The position numbers and the translations under genes were made by a program. A stretch of DNA of 12,130 bases, taken from contig SLLP01000096.1 of NCBI GenBank assembly GCA_007133995.1, forward strand, positions 1-12,130, read 5' to 3'. The stretch's first letter is position 1; the number at the start of each line of letters is the position of its first letter. A model generated the notes under the pieces. It ran no database searches and had not been told where the DNA came from. It was given only the letters and a program-made list of their open reading frames with translations. This stretch comes from Balneolales bacterium (GTDB lineage: Bacteria; Bacteroidota; Rhodothermia; Balneolales; Natronogracilivirgulaceae). Positions 1-7,643 of this stretch are shown here, piece after piece.

Positions 1-24
1 GTAACGGGTTTCGTATCCGTGATG

Positions 25-98
25 TCGGGGCGACAGGATTTGAACCTGCGACCCTCTGCTCCCAAAGCAGATGCGCTACCGGGCTGCGCTACGCCCCG
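25..98 (-). tRNA. tRNA-Pro, anticodon UGG
   Basis: The reverse complement folds as a full cloverleaf. A 7-bp acceptor stem pairs CGGGGCG (5' end at 98) with CGCCCCG, followed by discriminator A at 25. The D arm pairs GCGC with GCGC. The anticodon stem TCTGC/GCAGA encloses the loop TTTGGGA, which puts the anticodon TGG at 64-62. The T arm contains GGTTCAAATCC. The UGG anticodon reads proline CCA and, by wobble, other CCN codons. CCA is not encoded: the discriminator is followed by CATC, so the end must be added by tRNA nucleotidyltransferase. The gene is 74 nt with no mismatch in the acceptor stem. It points out of the window, and no second tRNA is visible beside it. Confidence 0.97.
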
Positions 99-148
99 AT
101 CAGATTTTCAACCGAATTAGCTCAAATTATTTGTGCCGATCGTTACAA

Positions 149-225
149 ATTGCAGTAACACAAAGAACATTGCAGATAACCGGATTGCCTGCATTATACA
201 CTTGCATACTATTGCATATTGCATA
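149..225. repeat. Cluster of TTGCA motifs in the tRNA-Pro / glycosyltransferase spacer
   Basis: The 209-bp spacer (99-307) holds no gene. In it, TTGCA occurs five times, starting at 150, 170, 202, 212 and 219. The last three are the heptamer TTGCATA. The first two are embedded in a near-exact direct repeat (ATTGCAGTAAC, and ATTGCAGATAAC 20 bp later). A short dyad, GTTAC (142-146) with GTAAC (155-159), overlaps the first copy. Spacings of 20, 32, 10 and 7 bp partly match helical phasing. The cluster lies about 50-125 bp upstream of the tRNA-Pro 5' end, so it could be a regulatory region for that gene. This is inference; no known operator is recognised. Confidence 0.35.
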
Positions 226-307
226 TGATATCTGGTTCCGCAAAGACTCCAAAGATAAGTGAAATGCCGGACTAAATCAATGTAAGTGTTGAGGAAAAAA
301 ATCAGCT

Positions 308-1345
308 TTACTTGTAAAAGGTCTCTTCAAAAGCACTGGCCTTGTTTCTTCCAACTACATGAATCAGAATGAATGCATGCATCAGACCGATGCCATAACC
401 GCACAGCTGGACAATTCCGGCTGGTGGTGCAAGAAGCGCAGCTTCAGAGCTGCCGGTGGACCGGAATCCGTCAATGAAAAGGATCAGCGCCATTATACCG
501 ACCGGATACCACATCACCCCAGGCGAAAAAAACAATGAAACCAGCGCAGCCAGCAGATAAATCACAAAGAACGATGGAAGAAGGTGAACCAGCTTCATGG
601 TGCCCGGATGCAGCCGGTTCAGCACCACCCGCGCCATGCCGGAGTTGTACACCTGCTTGAAAAACTTCTTGAGATCGGTCCGGCGCTTGTGATAAACCCA
701 TGCCTCTTCAATGAGCATGGAATGGTATCCTGCCTCCATCAACCGCATGCTCAGATCCAGATCTTCCCCGAACCGTAATCCCGAAAATCCCCCCACATCT
801 TCAAACGCTGCCTTGCGCACTCCCTTGTTGAAACTGCGCGGGTAATACCGGTCAAGCTTCCGCCGTCCGCCGCGAATCCCCCCGGTCGTCAAAAACGAAG
901 TCATGGCATAGTCGATGGCCTTCTGGATGGCGGTAAATTCGGCTGCTGCCCGGTCGGGACCGCCGTAAAAGTCGATGGAATCATCCTTCAAAGCGGCGTT
1001 GATTGCATCAAAATACCCTTCGGGTATGATGCAGTCCGAATCAAAAAAAATGAGCCATTCACCCCTGGCTGATCGTGATCCGGTGTTGCGTGCAGCTGCC
1101 GGACCGGCATTCTCCTGATACACATAAGTCACATCCATGAGATCGGAAAACTCACTGCAGATGGCTTCCGATCGTAGCTCGGAACCATCCTCAACAACAA
1201 TCACTTCCCATTCTGCCTGGCCTGAAGTCGAAAGTCTATCAGTTTGATCAACCTTGTTTTTAATTACTGCAAGGCTCACCAATAGCTCTTTTAGCTCATC
1301 AGGACGATTGTAAACGGGGATAATTATGGAATAGCGTATGGTCAT
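308..1345 (-). CDS. Family-2 glycosyltransferase with C-terminal membrane segments
   Basis: This is a probable inverting GT-A glycosyltransferase of 345 aa that would move a sugar from a nucleotide-sugar to a lipid- or polysaccharide-linked acceptor at the cytoplasmic membrane face. The N-terminus has the family-2 nucleotide-binding opening (SIIIPVYNRPDELKELL, residues 6-22) and VIVVEDGS (48-55). ENAGPAAARNTG (78-89) is followed by the metal-binding DSD at 102-104. GEDLDLSMRL (193-202) supplies the likely catalytic acid pair. Three hydrophobic stretches near 254-273, 276-292 and 308-331 look like membrane helices. I chose the ATG at 1345, which sits directly before the conserved core; a TTG at 1354 would add three residues. 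Neither start has a clear Shine-Dalgarno sequence. The sugar and product cannot be told from sequence. The gene is divergent from the propeller-like gene, with no other glycan genes nearby, so context does not narrow its role. Confidence 0.88.
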   Translation of the reverse strand: MTIRYSIIIPVYNRPDELKELLVSLAVIKNKVDQTDRLSTSGQAEWEVIVVEDGSELRSEAICSEFSDLMDVTYVYQENAGPAAARNTGSRSARGEWLIFFDSDCIIPEGYFDAINAALKDDSIDFYGGPDRAAAEFTAIQKAIDYAMTSFLTTGGIRGGRRKLDRYYPRSFNKGVRKAAFEDVGGFSGLRFGEDLDLSMRLMEAGYHSMLIEEAWVYHKRRTDLKKFFKQVYNSGMARVVLNRLHPGTMKLVHLLPSFFVIYLLAALVSLFFSPGVMWYPVGIMALILFIDGFRSTGSSEAALLAPPAGIVQLCGYGIGLMHAFILIHVVGRNKASAFEETFYK

Positions 1346-1459
1346 CAGATGCAAAGTTTCTGTAGTAACAAGAACAATCTTTTGTCACGCAATGTTAGGA
1401 AATCGAGACATGATATGCTTGAACAGAATAAGTTCCAATGAAAAAGCCTGTATAAAAAT

Positions 1460-2638
1460 ATGCCGAAACACTGCCCGAATATAAAAAGCCAAGTATTGAG
1501 TGGTTTGATTATAATATTAGTTTTCAATTTGCTCGCTTTCACCCATGCCAAGGCCCAGGATATCCGTTTCTGGCATTCTTCGGAGACAGAACATTTTGCA
1601 TCCGACCAATTTCTTACCGATCTGTTTCGAGACGACAAACAGGGCAGCATACGCATCGGCGAGGGAGAAATTTATTTTGGTGATGGTTCTGCCATGATAT
1701 CCGGATTTGATCAGGCATCAATCAGTGAAGACCGAGCGTTTGTGGGAGTCCTTTTCATACGTGGAAACCAGGTATCTGCGGAGATTTACCGGTCTGATGG
1801 AACCCTGCTTCATCACATTGCGCATCTGGCGGAGTATGATCCGGATGATCCTTCCGTCAGGTTGTTCATGCTAAGCGATGGCAGTTTCGTTTATCGCGAT
1901 AACATTGCCTCTTTCACCTATTATGATGAACGGGGTGAGCAGGTATTCCGCATATTCAACAGTTCCGGGAGTCCGGATGGCGAAGCGGTTTCGCAATTTA
2001 CCGCAACTCCTTTCGGTAACAGAATGCTGGCATATAATCCACGCATTTTTGTCGGCGAAAAGGTCGGATCACGTATCCAGCATGTCGGATTCGATGAGAA
2101 AACCACAGTGCTCGCTCAATTCGAAAGGCTGAGTATACTTTCGGTTCGCATGCATCGCTCCGGCAACCTTCTGCTTGTCCATTCCCATGATGAATCCGCT
2201 GACCGGCACCATGCCCAGGTGATTTCGATCCGGGGAGACGTTCTTGTTGAAATTGATTATGATGATAACGAGATAGAAGGTGTCGCGCTGAGTGACTGTG
2301 GCCGTTATGTGACCGGGATGGCAACAGGAAGAGCGATGGTGCATGACGTGACATCCGGCGAACGGCTGGGCAGTGCGAGCTTTCGCGAACGGATCCTCAC
2401 CGCATCCTACATGCCGGATGGTAATCTGGCGGTGCTTACAGGTACCCGGAGAGGCAGGGAACTTCGTGAGCTCCGCATGCATATCATAGATATCAGACAG
2501 CAGCGTGTGGTCCGTGAAGAAACAGCACTTACCGTTCACACATCTGATTATTTCCTCCTGTCACTGACGTACGATGGAGATGCAACCTACAGATTGCTCG
2601 GTGTAAACAGGGAGCTGATTATCCGGCACACGCTCTAA
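1460..2638 (+). CDS. Exported protein of unknown function, probable beta-propeller
   Basis: I do not recognise this 392-aa protein. The N-terminus is a clear signal peptide: a basic start (K3, H4, K9), a hydrophobic core at about 12-28, and an AKA signal-peptidase I site after residue 32. The rest is rich in short beta-strand/turn/strand units ending in a D/G turn: AEIYRSDGTLL (107-117), FTYYDERGEQVFRI (152-165), VISIRGDVLVEI (254-265), VHDVTSGERLGSA (294-306) and IIDIRQQRVVREE (342-354). Irregular spacing of about 40-50 residues and segments like SDCGRYVTGMATG (278-290) and MPDGNLAVLTG (318-328) resemble WD40/YVTN-type blades. This suggests a five- to seven-bladed propeller in the periplasm or outside the cell. 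No catalytic motif, lipobox or C-terminal sorting domain is visible. The ATG at 1460 gives a complete signal peptide but has no Shine-Dalgarno sequence. The gene converges on clpC with 16 bp between the stop codons. Confidence 0.8.
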   Translation: MPKHCPNIKSQVLSGLIIILVFNLLAFTHAKAQDIRFWHSSETEHFASDQFLTDLFRDDKQGSIRIGEGEIYFGDGSAMISGFDQASISEDRAFVGVLFIRGNQVSAEIYRSDGTLLHHIAHLAEYDPDDPSVRLFMLSDGSFVYRDNIASFTYYDERGEQVFRIFNSSGSPDGEAVSQFTATPFGNRMLAYNPRIFVGEKVGSRIQHVGFDEKTTVLAQFERLSILSVRMHRSGNLLLVHSHDESADRHHAQVISIRGDVLVEIDYDDNEIEGVALSDCGRYVTGMATGRAMVHDVTSGERLGSASFRERILTASYMPDGNLAVLTGTRRGRELRELRMHIIDIRQQRVVREETALTVHTSDYFLLSLTYDGDATYRLLGVNRELIIRHTL

Positions 2639-2654
2639 TCACCATGACCGGCAA

Positions 2655-5237
2655 TCAATTGCGTGATTCTTCAGGAAAATTTTCAGCTGAAGTACCGTTT
2701 TCGGCCTTGTCAGCCGCTTTCTGATCCCCTTTTTCCGGAACCTTCCAGTCAAAAGCCAGTCCGTCACGCGATTGATTCATTTTGATACGGATAATTGATC
2801 CCTCTTCTTTGGCCGATCCGAGAATTTCCTCAGCCAGCGGATCCTCAACATACTTTTGAATGGCTCGTTTAAGCGGCCGTGCACCAAATTTCTGATCAAA
2901 TCCTTTATCGGACAAGAACTCTTTGGCACCTTTCGTGATTTCGACTTTATAACCAAGGTTTTCAATTCGTGAAAACAATTCCACTGCCAGGTTGTCGATG
3001 ATCTTGAATATATCGGACTTCTCGAGCGGTTTGAAGACGATCACATCATCCACACGATTCAGGAACTCGGGATTGAACACCTTGTTGAGCGCATCCTGGA
3101 TGGTGGATTTCATCTTGGCATAATCAAAAGTCGCCTCCGTATTGGAAAAACCGATGCCTCGGCCAAGATTCTTGATGTCGCGCGCCCCAATATTGGAGGT
3201 CATGATGATAATAGTGTTCCTGAAATCAACCTTTCTTCCGAGACTGTCAGTCAGGATACCATCATCAAGCACCTGAAGCAACAGATTGAATACGTCCGGG
3301 TGAGCCTTTTCGATCTCATCAAGCAAAACTACACTGTATGGTTTGCGGCGCACTTTTTCAGTGAGAATACCGCCTTCCTCGTAACCGACATAGCCCGGAG
3401 GTGCACCGACCAGTCGTGACACGGAGAATTTCTCCATGTATTCACTCATATCGATCCGGATCAGCGCATCAGTTGAGTCAAAGAGATATTTTGACATCAC
3501 TTTAGCAAGCTCGGTTTTACCAACACCGGTGGGACCAAGAAAGATAAACGAGCCAATCGGCCGGAACGGATCTTTCAAGCCGGCCCTTGTGCGCTGAATG
3601 GCCTTGCTCAGCTTCATAATCGCTTCATCCTGACCGATAACATTTGTTGCCAGCTCTTCTTTCATCTTGAGCAGCTTCTGGCCTTCAGTTTGCGCAATCT
3701 TGTTGACCGGAATGCCAGTGATCATAGCGACCACCGTAGCCACATCAGATTCATGAACATCATGAATGATCTTTTCGCATTCTTTTTCCCACACCCGCTG
3801 CTCTTTCTCAAGCTCTTCAATAAGCTGCTTTTCTCTGTCGCGCAACCTCGCAGCGTCTTCAAACCGTTGCTTTTTGACCATATTGTTTTTTTCAGCGCTG
3901 GTGAGTTCAATCTCCTCCTCAAGCTTCACAATGTGATCCGGTACGGTAATGTTCGCGAGATGCACACGTGCGCCTGCCTCATCGAGCGCATCAATGGCCT
4001 TGTCAGGTAAAAAACGATCGGTGATGTAACGGTCGGTGACGGTGACACACGCCCTGATGGCCTCTTCGGAGTAGCGCACATTATGATGCTTCTCATACTT
4101 GCCTTTAATCTGATTGAGGATGGTTATCGTCTCCTCGGGTGTTGTGGCATCGACCATGATTTTCTGGAAACGTCGCTCCAGGGCACCATCTTTCTCGATA
4201 TATTGACGGTACTCATTGAGTGTAGTGGCTCCTATGGCCTGCACATCACCACGTGCCAGGGCGGGTTTCAGCATGTTGGATGCATCCAGTGATCCACTTG
4301 CACCACCCGCGCCTACGATAGTATGGAGCTCGTCAATAAACAGGATGATATCCGGTGTTTTTTCCAGTTCGTTCATTACGGCCTTCATGCGCTCCTCAAA
4401 CTGGCCGCGGTATTTCGTGCCGGCTACGAGTGCTGCAAGATCAAGCGCAATCACACGCTTGTCATACAGTACGCGCGAAACTTTTCGCTTGATGATCCGC
4501 AAGGCGAGTCCCTCTGCAATAGCTGTCTTTCCCACTCCGGGCTCACCTATCAAAACCGGATTGTTTTTTTTGCGCCGGCTCAGAACCTGGGCAACACGCT
4601 CTATCTCTTTCTCCCGGCCAACAATGGGATCAAGCTTGTCTTCTTCCGCCAGCTTGGTGAGGTCCCGGCCAAAATTGTCGAGTACTGGGGTCTTGGTTTT
4701 TTCCATTTTTCGTTCTCTTGCACTACCGGATGATGATTTGGGGTTTCGGGATGCGGGTGTTTCTCCAGCCCGCGTCTGGGAAATGTCTGATTTGGGAGCC
4801 TGGCCCGATACAATCAGATCCAAATCTTCCCTTACAGCATCGTATGTAATGTTGAACTGATGCAGGATCTGTGCGGCTATGTTTTCATCGTCACGAAGCA
4901 GCGATAACAGCAAATGCTCAGTACCAATGGTGTCGCTCTTATACAACTTGGCTTCCAGGTAGGTGATTCGAAGCACTTTTTCAGCCTGCTTGGTGAGAGG
5001 GATGTTGCCTACCGTTACAGCCGACCCGGTGCCCCGAACCGTCTCCTCAATGGTTTTCTTAAGTTTGTACAAATCACAGCGCAGATTCTTAAGTATCTTG
5101 ATGGCTACACCATCACCAAGCCGGAGAATGCCTAAGATAAGATGCTCTGTTCCGATATAATCATGACCCAGCCGCAGTGCCTCCTCCCGGCTGAACTGGA
5201 TTACATCTCGAACTCTGTTTGAGAAATTTCCTTCCAT
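2655..5237 (-). CDS. clpC: ClpC-type AAA+ unfoldase, ATPase subunit of the ClpCP protease
   Basis: This is an ATP-driven unfoldase that threads damaged or regulatory proteins into the ClpP peptidase in the cytoplasm. The 860-aa protein has the complete ClpC layout. A double Clp_N repeat spans about 4-145 (the EEALRLGHDYIGTEHLILGIL and SDTIGTEHLLLSLL segments). A low-complexity linker covers 148-184. D1 has Walker A GEPGVGKT (231-238), Walker B ILFIDE (298-303), a KYRG pore loop (275-278) and arginines R355/R356. A UVR coiled coil at about 447-477 marks ClpC rather than ClpA or ClpB. D2 has Walker A GPTGVGKT (568-575), Walker B VVLLDE (636-641), a GYVG pore loop (615-618) and sensor-2 GARPLKR (785-791). 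The IGF tripeptide at 695-697 is the expected ClpP-docking loop. A polar tail of about 30 residues follows D2. ATG 5237 fits the family start; no Shine-Dalgarno is visible. No CIRCE- or CtsR-like operator was found in the 250-bp upstream spacer, and neither clpP nor mcsAB is adjacent. Confidence 0.97.
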   Translation of the reverse strand: MEGNFSNRVRDVIQFSREEALRLGHDYIGTEHLILGILRLGDGVAIKILKNLRCDLYKLKKTIEETVRGTGSAVTVGNIPLTKQAEKVLRITYLEAKLYKSDTIGTEHLLLSLLRDDENIAAQILHQFNITYDAVREDLDLIVSGQAPKSDISQTRAGETPASRNPKSSSGSARERKMEKTKTPVLDNFGRDLTKLAEEDKLDPIVGREKEIERVAQVLSRRKKNNPVLIGEPGVGKTAIAEGLALRIIKRKVSRVLYDKRVIALDLAALVAGTKYRGQFEERMKAVMNELEKTPDIILFIDELHTIVGAGGASGSLDASNMLKPALARGDVQAIGATTLNEYRQYIEKDGALERRFQKIMVDATTPEETITILNQIKGKYEKHHNVRYSEEAIRACVTVTDRYITDRFLPDKAIDALDEAGARVHLANITVPDHIVKLEEEIELTSAEKNNMVKKQRFEDAARLRDREKQLIEELEKEQRVWEKECEKIIHDVHESDVATVVAMITGIPVNKIAQTEGQKLLKMKEELATNVIGQDEAIMKLSKAIQRTRAGLKDPFRPIGSFIFLGPTGVGKTELAKVMSKYLFDSTDALIRIDMSEYMEKFSVSRLVGAPPGYVGYEEGGILTEKVRRKPYSVVLLDEIEKAHPDVFNLLLQVLDDGILTDSLGRKVDFRNTIIIMTSNIGARDIKNLGRGIGFSNTEATFDYAKMKSTIQDALNKVFNPEFLNRVDDVIVFKPLEKSDIFKIIDNLAVELFSRIENLGYKVEITKGAKEFLSDKGFDQKFGARPLKRAIQKYVEDPLAEEILGSAKEEGSIIRIKMNQSRDGLAFDWKVPEKGDQKAADKAENGTSAENFPEESRN

Positions 5238-5487
5238 ACAAAAAAATCTGGGTCAGTTTGCTGAATACACTAATCTGTTTCGGATACTGCAACTATGATG
5301 GATTTAAAGTCACACGAAGTATGATAACCACCGCAGTCCTGTGAGCGTTCGGAATCAGTAACGAATAGTAGGTCTGGCTTAGTGTAAATGCAAGCCCGGC
5401 CCGACTAAACTTACTGACAAGTTATATCGATTCAAACAGCAACGCAATAAGAGGGTGCCGGCAAAAAGAATTTGTCTGATCGGTTTT

Positions 5488-6999
5488 TTAGAATAGCGGC
5501 TTGCCGGTCATTTCCTCAGGCTGAGATATTCCCATCAATTTTAAGAGCGAGGGCGCAACATCCGCCAGAATTCCATCTTTTGCAGATGTGACAGCAGGTT
5601 CGTTGACCACAATGAAAGGGACATTGGCAGTGGTATGAGCGGTATGCGGACTGCCATCCTCTTCCTTCATTTTGTCCGCATTGCCATGGTCGGAGATTAC
5701 TATCGTCTTGTAACCCTTTTCATTGGCCGCTTCAATTACGCGTTTGAGACACTGGTCAACGGTCTCCACCGCTTTGACCGTGGCATCGAAATCGCCTGTG
5801 TGACCAACCATGTCCGGATTGGCATAGTTCAGAATGATTATGTCATAAATATCCTGCTGAATGAACGTAAGCAGCTCATCAGTCAACTCCGGAGCGCTCA
5901 TTTCCGGTTGATGATCATAGGTGGGTACTTTCGGACTCGGAACCATCTTACGGTCTTCTCCCTTGTTCGGCTCTTCCACACCACCGTTGAAAAAATAAGT
6001 GACATGCGGATACTTTTCGGTCTCCGCCATGCGCAGTTGACGCAATCCGCGGGCAGCGACAACCTCACCCAGAGTATTGATCATCGAGAGAGGGGGATAG
6101 GCTACATGCACGTTCTTGAAACGCTTGTCGTACTGCGTGAATGATACATAAAGAAGGTCCAGATCTTTCTCTGTTTCAAAACCGTCAAAGTCAGGATCCG
6201 TAAGTGCCGATGTGATCTGGCGTGCACGGTCGCCCCGGATGTTGTAAAAAATCACGGGATCACCTTTCTGAAGTCGGGATTCCGGGTTTTGATCCAACAG
6301 AATGGGCTTGATGAATTCATCGGTTACACCGTCGTTATAGGACTCTTTAACGGCAGCCTGTGGGTCATCGGCGGTGCGACCCTTACCCCTGACCAGAAGG
6401 TCATAAGCAAGCTGGGTTCTTTCCCAGCGTTTGTCCCGGTCCATGGCATAATAGCGTCCCACTACCGACGCCAATTTGCCGGCACCAATCTTCTCCGCCT
6501 GTTCCTGAAACTCGGCAACGTAGCGCGCCCCTCCATGAGGTGAGGTATCGCGACCGTCTGTAAAGGCATGGACAAATACGTCATCAATGCCTTGTTCTTT
6601 GAAAAAAGAGAGCAGAGCGAACACGTGATTGTTGTGACTGTGTACCCCGCCGTCGGAAAAAAGCCCCATAACATGCACTTTTCCAGATTTTTTTGCCTGT
6701 TGTGCTGCATCCAGCAAGACCTTGTTCGAGGAAAAGCCACCATCCTCAATATCCTTGTTTACCCTGGTTAGCTCCTGCCACACGATTCTGCCGGCACCAA
6801 TGTTGAGATGCCCCACTTCCGAGTTACCAAACTGTCCGTCAGGAAGCCCGACATCCATTCCGGAAGCACTCAGCTTTGAATGCGGACAGGTCTCGAAAAG
6901 TGAATCAATGAAAGGAGTTTTTGCTTTTTTGATAGCACTGACCGAGTCATCCTCGGGAATGCCATAACCGTCGAGGATTGCAAGAAGGGCTTTGGCCAT
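5488..6999 (-). CDS. gpmI: 2,3-bisphosphoglycerate-independent phosphoglycerate mutase
   Basis: Interconverts 3- and 2-phosphoglycerate in glycolysis and gluconeogenesis through a phosphoserine intermediate, using two Mn ions; cytoplasmic. At 503 aa it has normal family length. Family active-site residues are visible: D10 in AILDGYG; the nucleophile S60 in GQFGNSEVGHLNIG; H120 in FSDGGVHSH; R150/D151 in FTDGRDTSPHG; R182 and R188 in GRYYAMDRDKRWER; R255/R258 in NIRGDRAR; K329; D396 and H400 in NPDMVGHTGD; D437/H438 in ISDHGN; and H455 in PHTAHT. Both the phosphatase and phosphotransferase domains are intact. ATG 6999 lies directly before the first strand (MAKALLAILDGYG). No Shine-Dalgarno precedes it, but a hairpin ends 16 nt upstream (7016-7048). 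It lies on the same strand as rpsT and clpC, with spacers of over 200 bp on each side, so separate transcription units are likely. Confidence 0.98.
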   Translation of the reverse strand: MAKALLAILDGYGIPEDDSVSAIKKAKTPFIDSLFETCPHSKLSASGMDVGLPDGQFGNSEVGHLNIGAGRIVWQELTRVNKDIEDGGFSSNKVLLDAAQQAKKSGKVHVMGLFSDGGVHSHNNHVFALLSFFKEQGIDDVFVHAFTDGRDTSPHGGARYVAEFQEQAEKIGAGKLASVVGRYYAMDRDKRWERTQLAYDLLVRGKGRTADDPQAAVKESYNDGVTDEFIKPILLDQNPESRLQKGDPVIFYNIRGDRARQITSALTDPDFDGFETEKDLDLLYVSFTQYDKRFKNVHVAYPPLSMINTLGEVVAARGLRQLRMAETEKYPHVTYFFNGGVEEPNKGEDRKMVPSPKVPTYDHQPEMSAPELTDELLTFIQQDIYDIIILNYANPDMVGHTGDFDATVKAVETVDQCLKRVIEAANEKGYKTIVISDHGNADKMKEEDGSPHTAHTTANVPFIVVNEPAVTSAKDGILADVAPSLLKLMGISQPEEMTGKPLF

Positions 7000-7015
7000 G
7001 GTAAAATTGGATTTG

Positions 7016-7048
7016 TGTCAGCTTCGGGACAGTCATACCCGGCTGACA
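7016..7048 (-). promoter_or_regulatory. Hairpin directly upstream of gpmI
   Basis: TGTCAGC (7016-7022) pairs with GCTGACA (7042-7048). After a 2-nt bulge, CGGG (7025-7028) pairs with CCCG (7038-7041), leaving a 9-nt loop. In gpmI orientation the hairpin ends 16 nt before the ATG. No U tract follows, so it does not look like an intrinsic terminator. A leader hairpin affecting stability or translation is possible, but no known riboswitch or protein-binding motif is recognised. Confidence 0.4.
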
Positions 7049-7103
7049 TATTGAATACTTTTTTGATATCAGATACCGGTGTGGATCGGCACGCTGTAAA
7101 GAT

Positions 7104-7190
7104 CAGGTAGATAACAGGTAATGATGGATGACCTGCACTTGCCTGTTATATGCATATTCATAGATGAAGCAATCGGCAAGTGTTGCAGGT
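7104..7190. repeat. Overlapping inverted repeats in the rpsT-gpmI spacer
   Basis: CACTTGCC (7136-7143) pairs with GGCAAGTG (7175-7182). The stem continues as ACCTG (7131-7135) with CAGGT (7186-7190) past a 3-nt bulge, giving 13 bp around a 31-nt loop. A second stem, ATAACAGG (7111-7118) with CCTGTTAT (7142-7149), uses bases of the first, so the two exclude each other. ACCTG can also pair with CAGGT at 7115-7119, and CAGGTA is directly repeated at 7104 and 7115. The region starts about 30 nt past the rpsT stop. No U tract follows either stem on the minus strand. It may be an RNA-stabilising or processing structure for the rpsT transcript, or alternative folds upstream of gpmI; function is unknown. 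Confidence 0.4.
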
Positions 7191-7220
7191 TGCGCAGCAG
7201 GAATCCCGCACAGATAGCTA

Positions 7221-7475
7221 TTACCCGAGGTTGTTTACATGTTTGACCAGGGTAGACTTGCGGTTAGCGGCCGTGTTCTTATGGAGAAGGCCTTTGCAAG
7301 CCATTCTGTCAATGTACGATACCGCATCCTTGAGCAGCGCTTCTGCCTGCTCTTTCTCCTGAGATTCCATCACCCTTCGAGTGAGAGTGCGCATTTTGGA
7401 GCGTTTTTCCCGATTTACCAGTCGACGTTTGATGGATTGGCGTGCTCGTTTTTCAGCTGATTTGTGTTGAGGCAT
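7221..7475 (-). CDS. rpsT: Ribosomal protein S20 (bS20)
   Basis: S20 is a primary 16S rRNA-binding protein of the small subunit that helps assemble the 30S body. The 84-aa product is close to the usual length of 85-90 aa. It starts with the characteristic basic segment MPQHKSAEKRARQSIKRR, followed by NREKRSKMRTLTRR and the conserved C-terminal helix with KGLLHKNTAANRKSTLVKHV. The composition is strongly basic and helical, as expected for the three-helix bundle. ATG 7475 matches the family start; the upstream sequence is T-rich without a Shine-Dalgarno. A promoter-like sequence lies 58-86 bp upstream of the start. The gene is divergent from cmk-rpsA across a 168-bp spacer, so two ribosomal protein genes are controlled from one intergenic region. 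Confidence 0.98.
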   Translation of the reverse strand: MPQHKSAEKRARQSIKRRLVNREKRSKMRTLTRRVMESQEKEQAEALLKDAVSYIDRMACKGLLHKNTAANRKSTLVKHVNNLG

Positions 7476-7532
7476 AATTTATAGCAAAAAAAACATTCAA
7501 TGGTGCATGTTAACAATTTTGGATAGAAACCA

Positions 7533-7561
7533 AATTTATGATTTAATAAGACTTTTTACAA
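7533..7561 (-). promoter_or_regulatory. Probable rpsT promoter
   Basis: On the minus strand, a -35-like TTGTAA (7561-7556) and a -10-like TAAATT (7538-7533) are separated by exactly 17 nt. The same bases also read as TTG-N20-TAAATTTG, which fits the TAnnTTTG -7 element known in Bacteroidota. Transcription would start near 7526, giving a leader of about 50 nt. A short dyad, TTTGG/CCAAA (7518-7522 with 7530-7534), overlaps the start-site region. This is pattern matching only. Confidence 0.5.
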
Positions 7562-7568
7562 GAATATT

Positions 7569-7597
7569 TTGCAAAAAAATGTTTTAAGACATAAATT
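7569..7597 (+). promoter_or_regulatory. Probable cmk-rpsA promoter
   Basis: TTGCAA (7569-7574) and TAAATT (7592-7597) are separated by 17 nt; read the other way, TTTG at 7568-7571 is followed by N20 and TAAATT. The architecture mirrors the rpsT promoter, and the two -35-like boxes lie back to back with 7 bp between them. A start near 7604 would give a leader of about 40 nt before the TTG start of cmk. Confidence 0.5.
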
Positions 7598-7643
7598 ACC
7601 CAACATTTTAAAAAATGAAGTATCAGGTTAATGGAATAGATTA

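Noticed and set aside
71..262. 63-codon plus-strand frame beginning inside tRNA-Pro
   Set aside because: It starts inside the tRNA gene and its product has no protein-like pattern beyond chance.
1345..1656. 103-codon minus-strand frame across the start of the propeller gene
   Set aside because: It overlaps the well-supported signal peptide of the plus-strand gene and has no recognisable features.
2637..2668. Dyad AATCAC/GTGATT with inner GCAA/TTGC between the convergent stops of the propeller gene and clpC
   Set aside because: The stem is short and interrupted by an 8-nt one-sided bulge, with no T run on either strand, so it is not a credible terminator.
4216..4860. Long open frame (214 codons) on the plus strand inside clpC
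   Set aside because: It is fully antisense to strongly conserved ClpC coding sequence, its product is Ser/Arg-rich without domain features, and no promoter or ribosome binding site was seen.
5238..5487. Search for CIRCE or CtsR operators and a gpmI terminator in the clpC-gpmI spacer
   Set aside because: No matching operator repeats; the only stem (GGCTT 5376-5380 with AAGCC 5392-5396) is 5 bp without a T run. No gene fits either.
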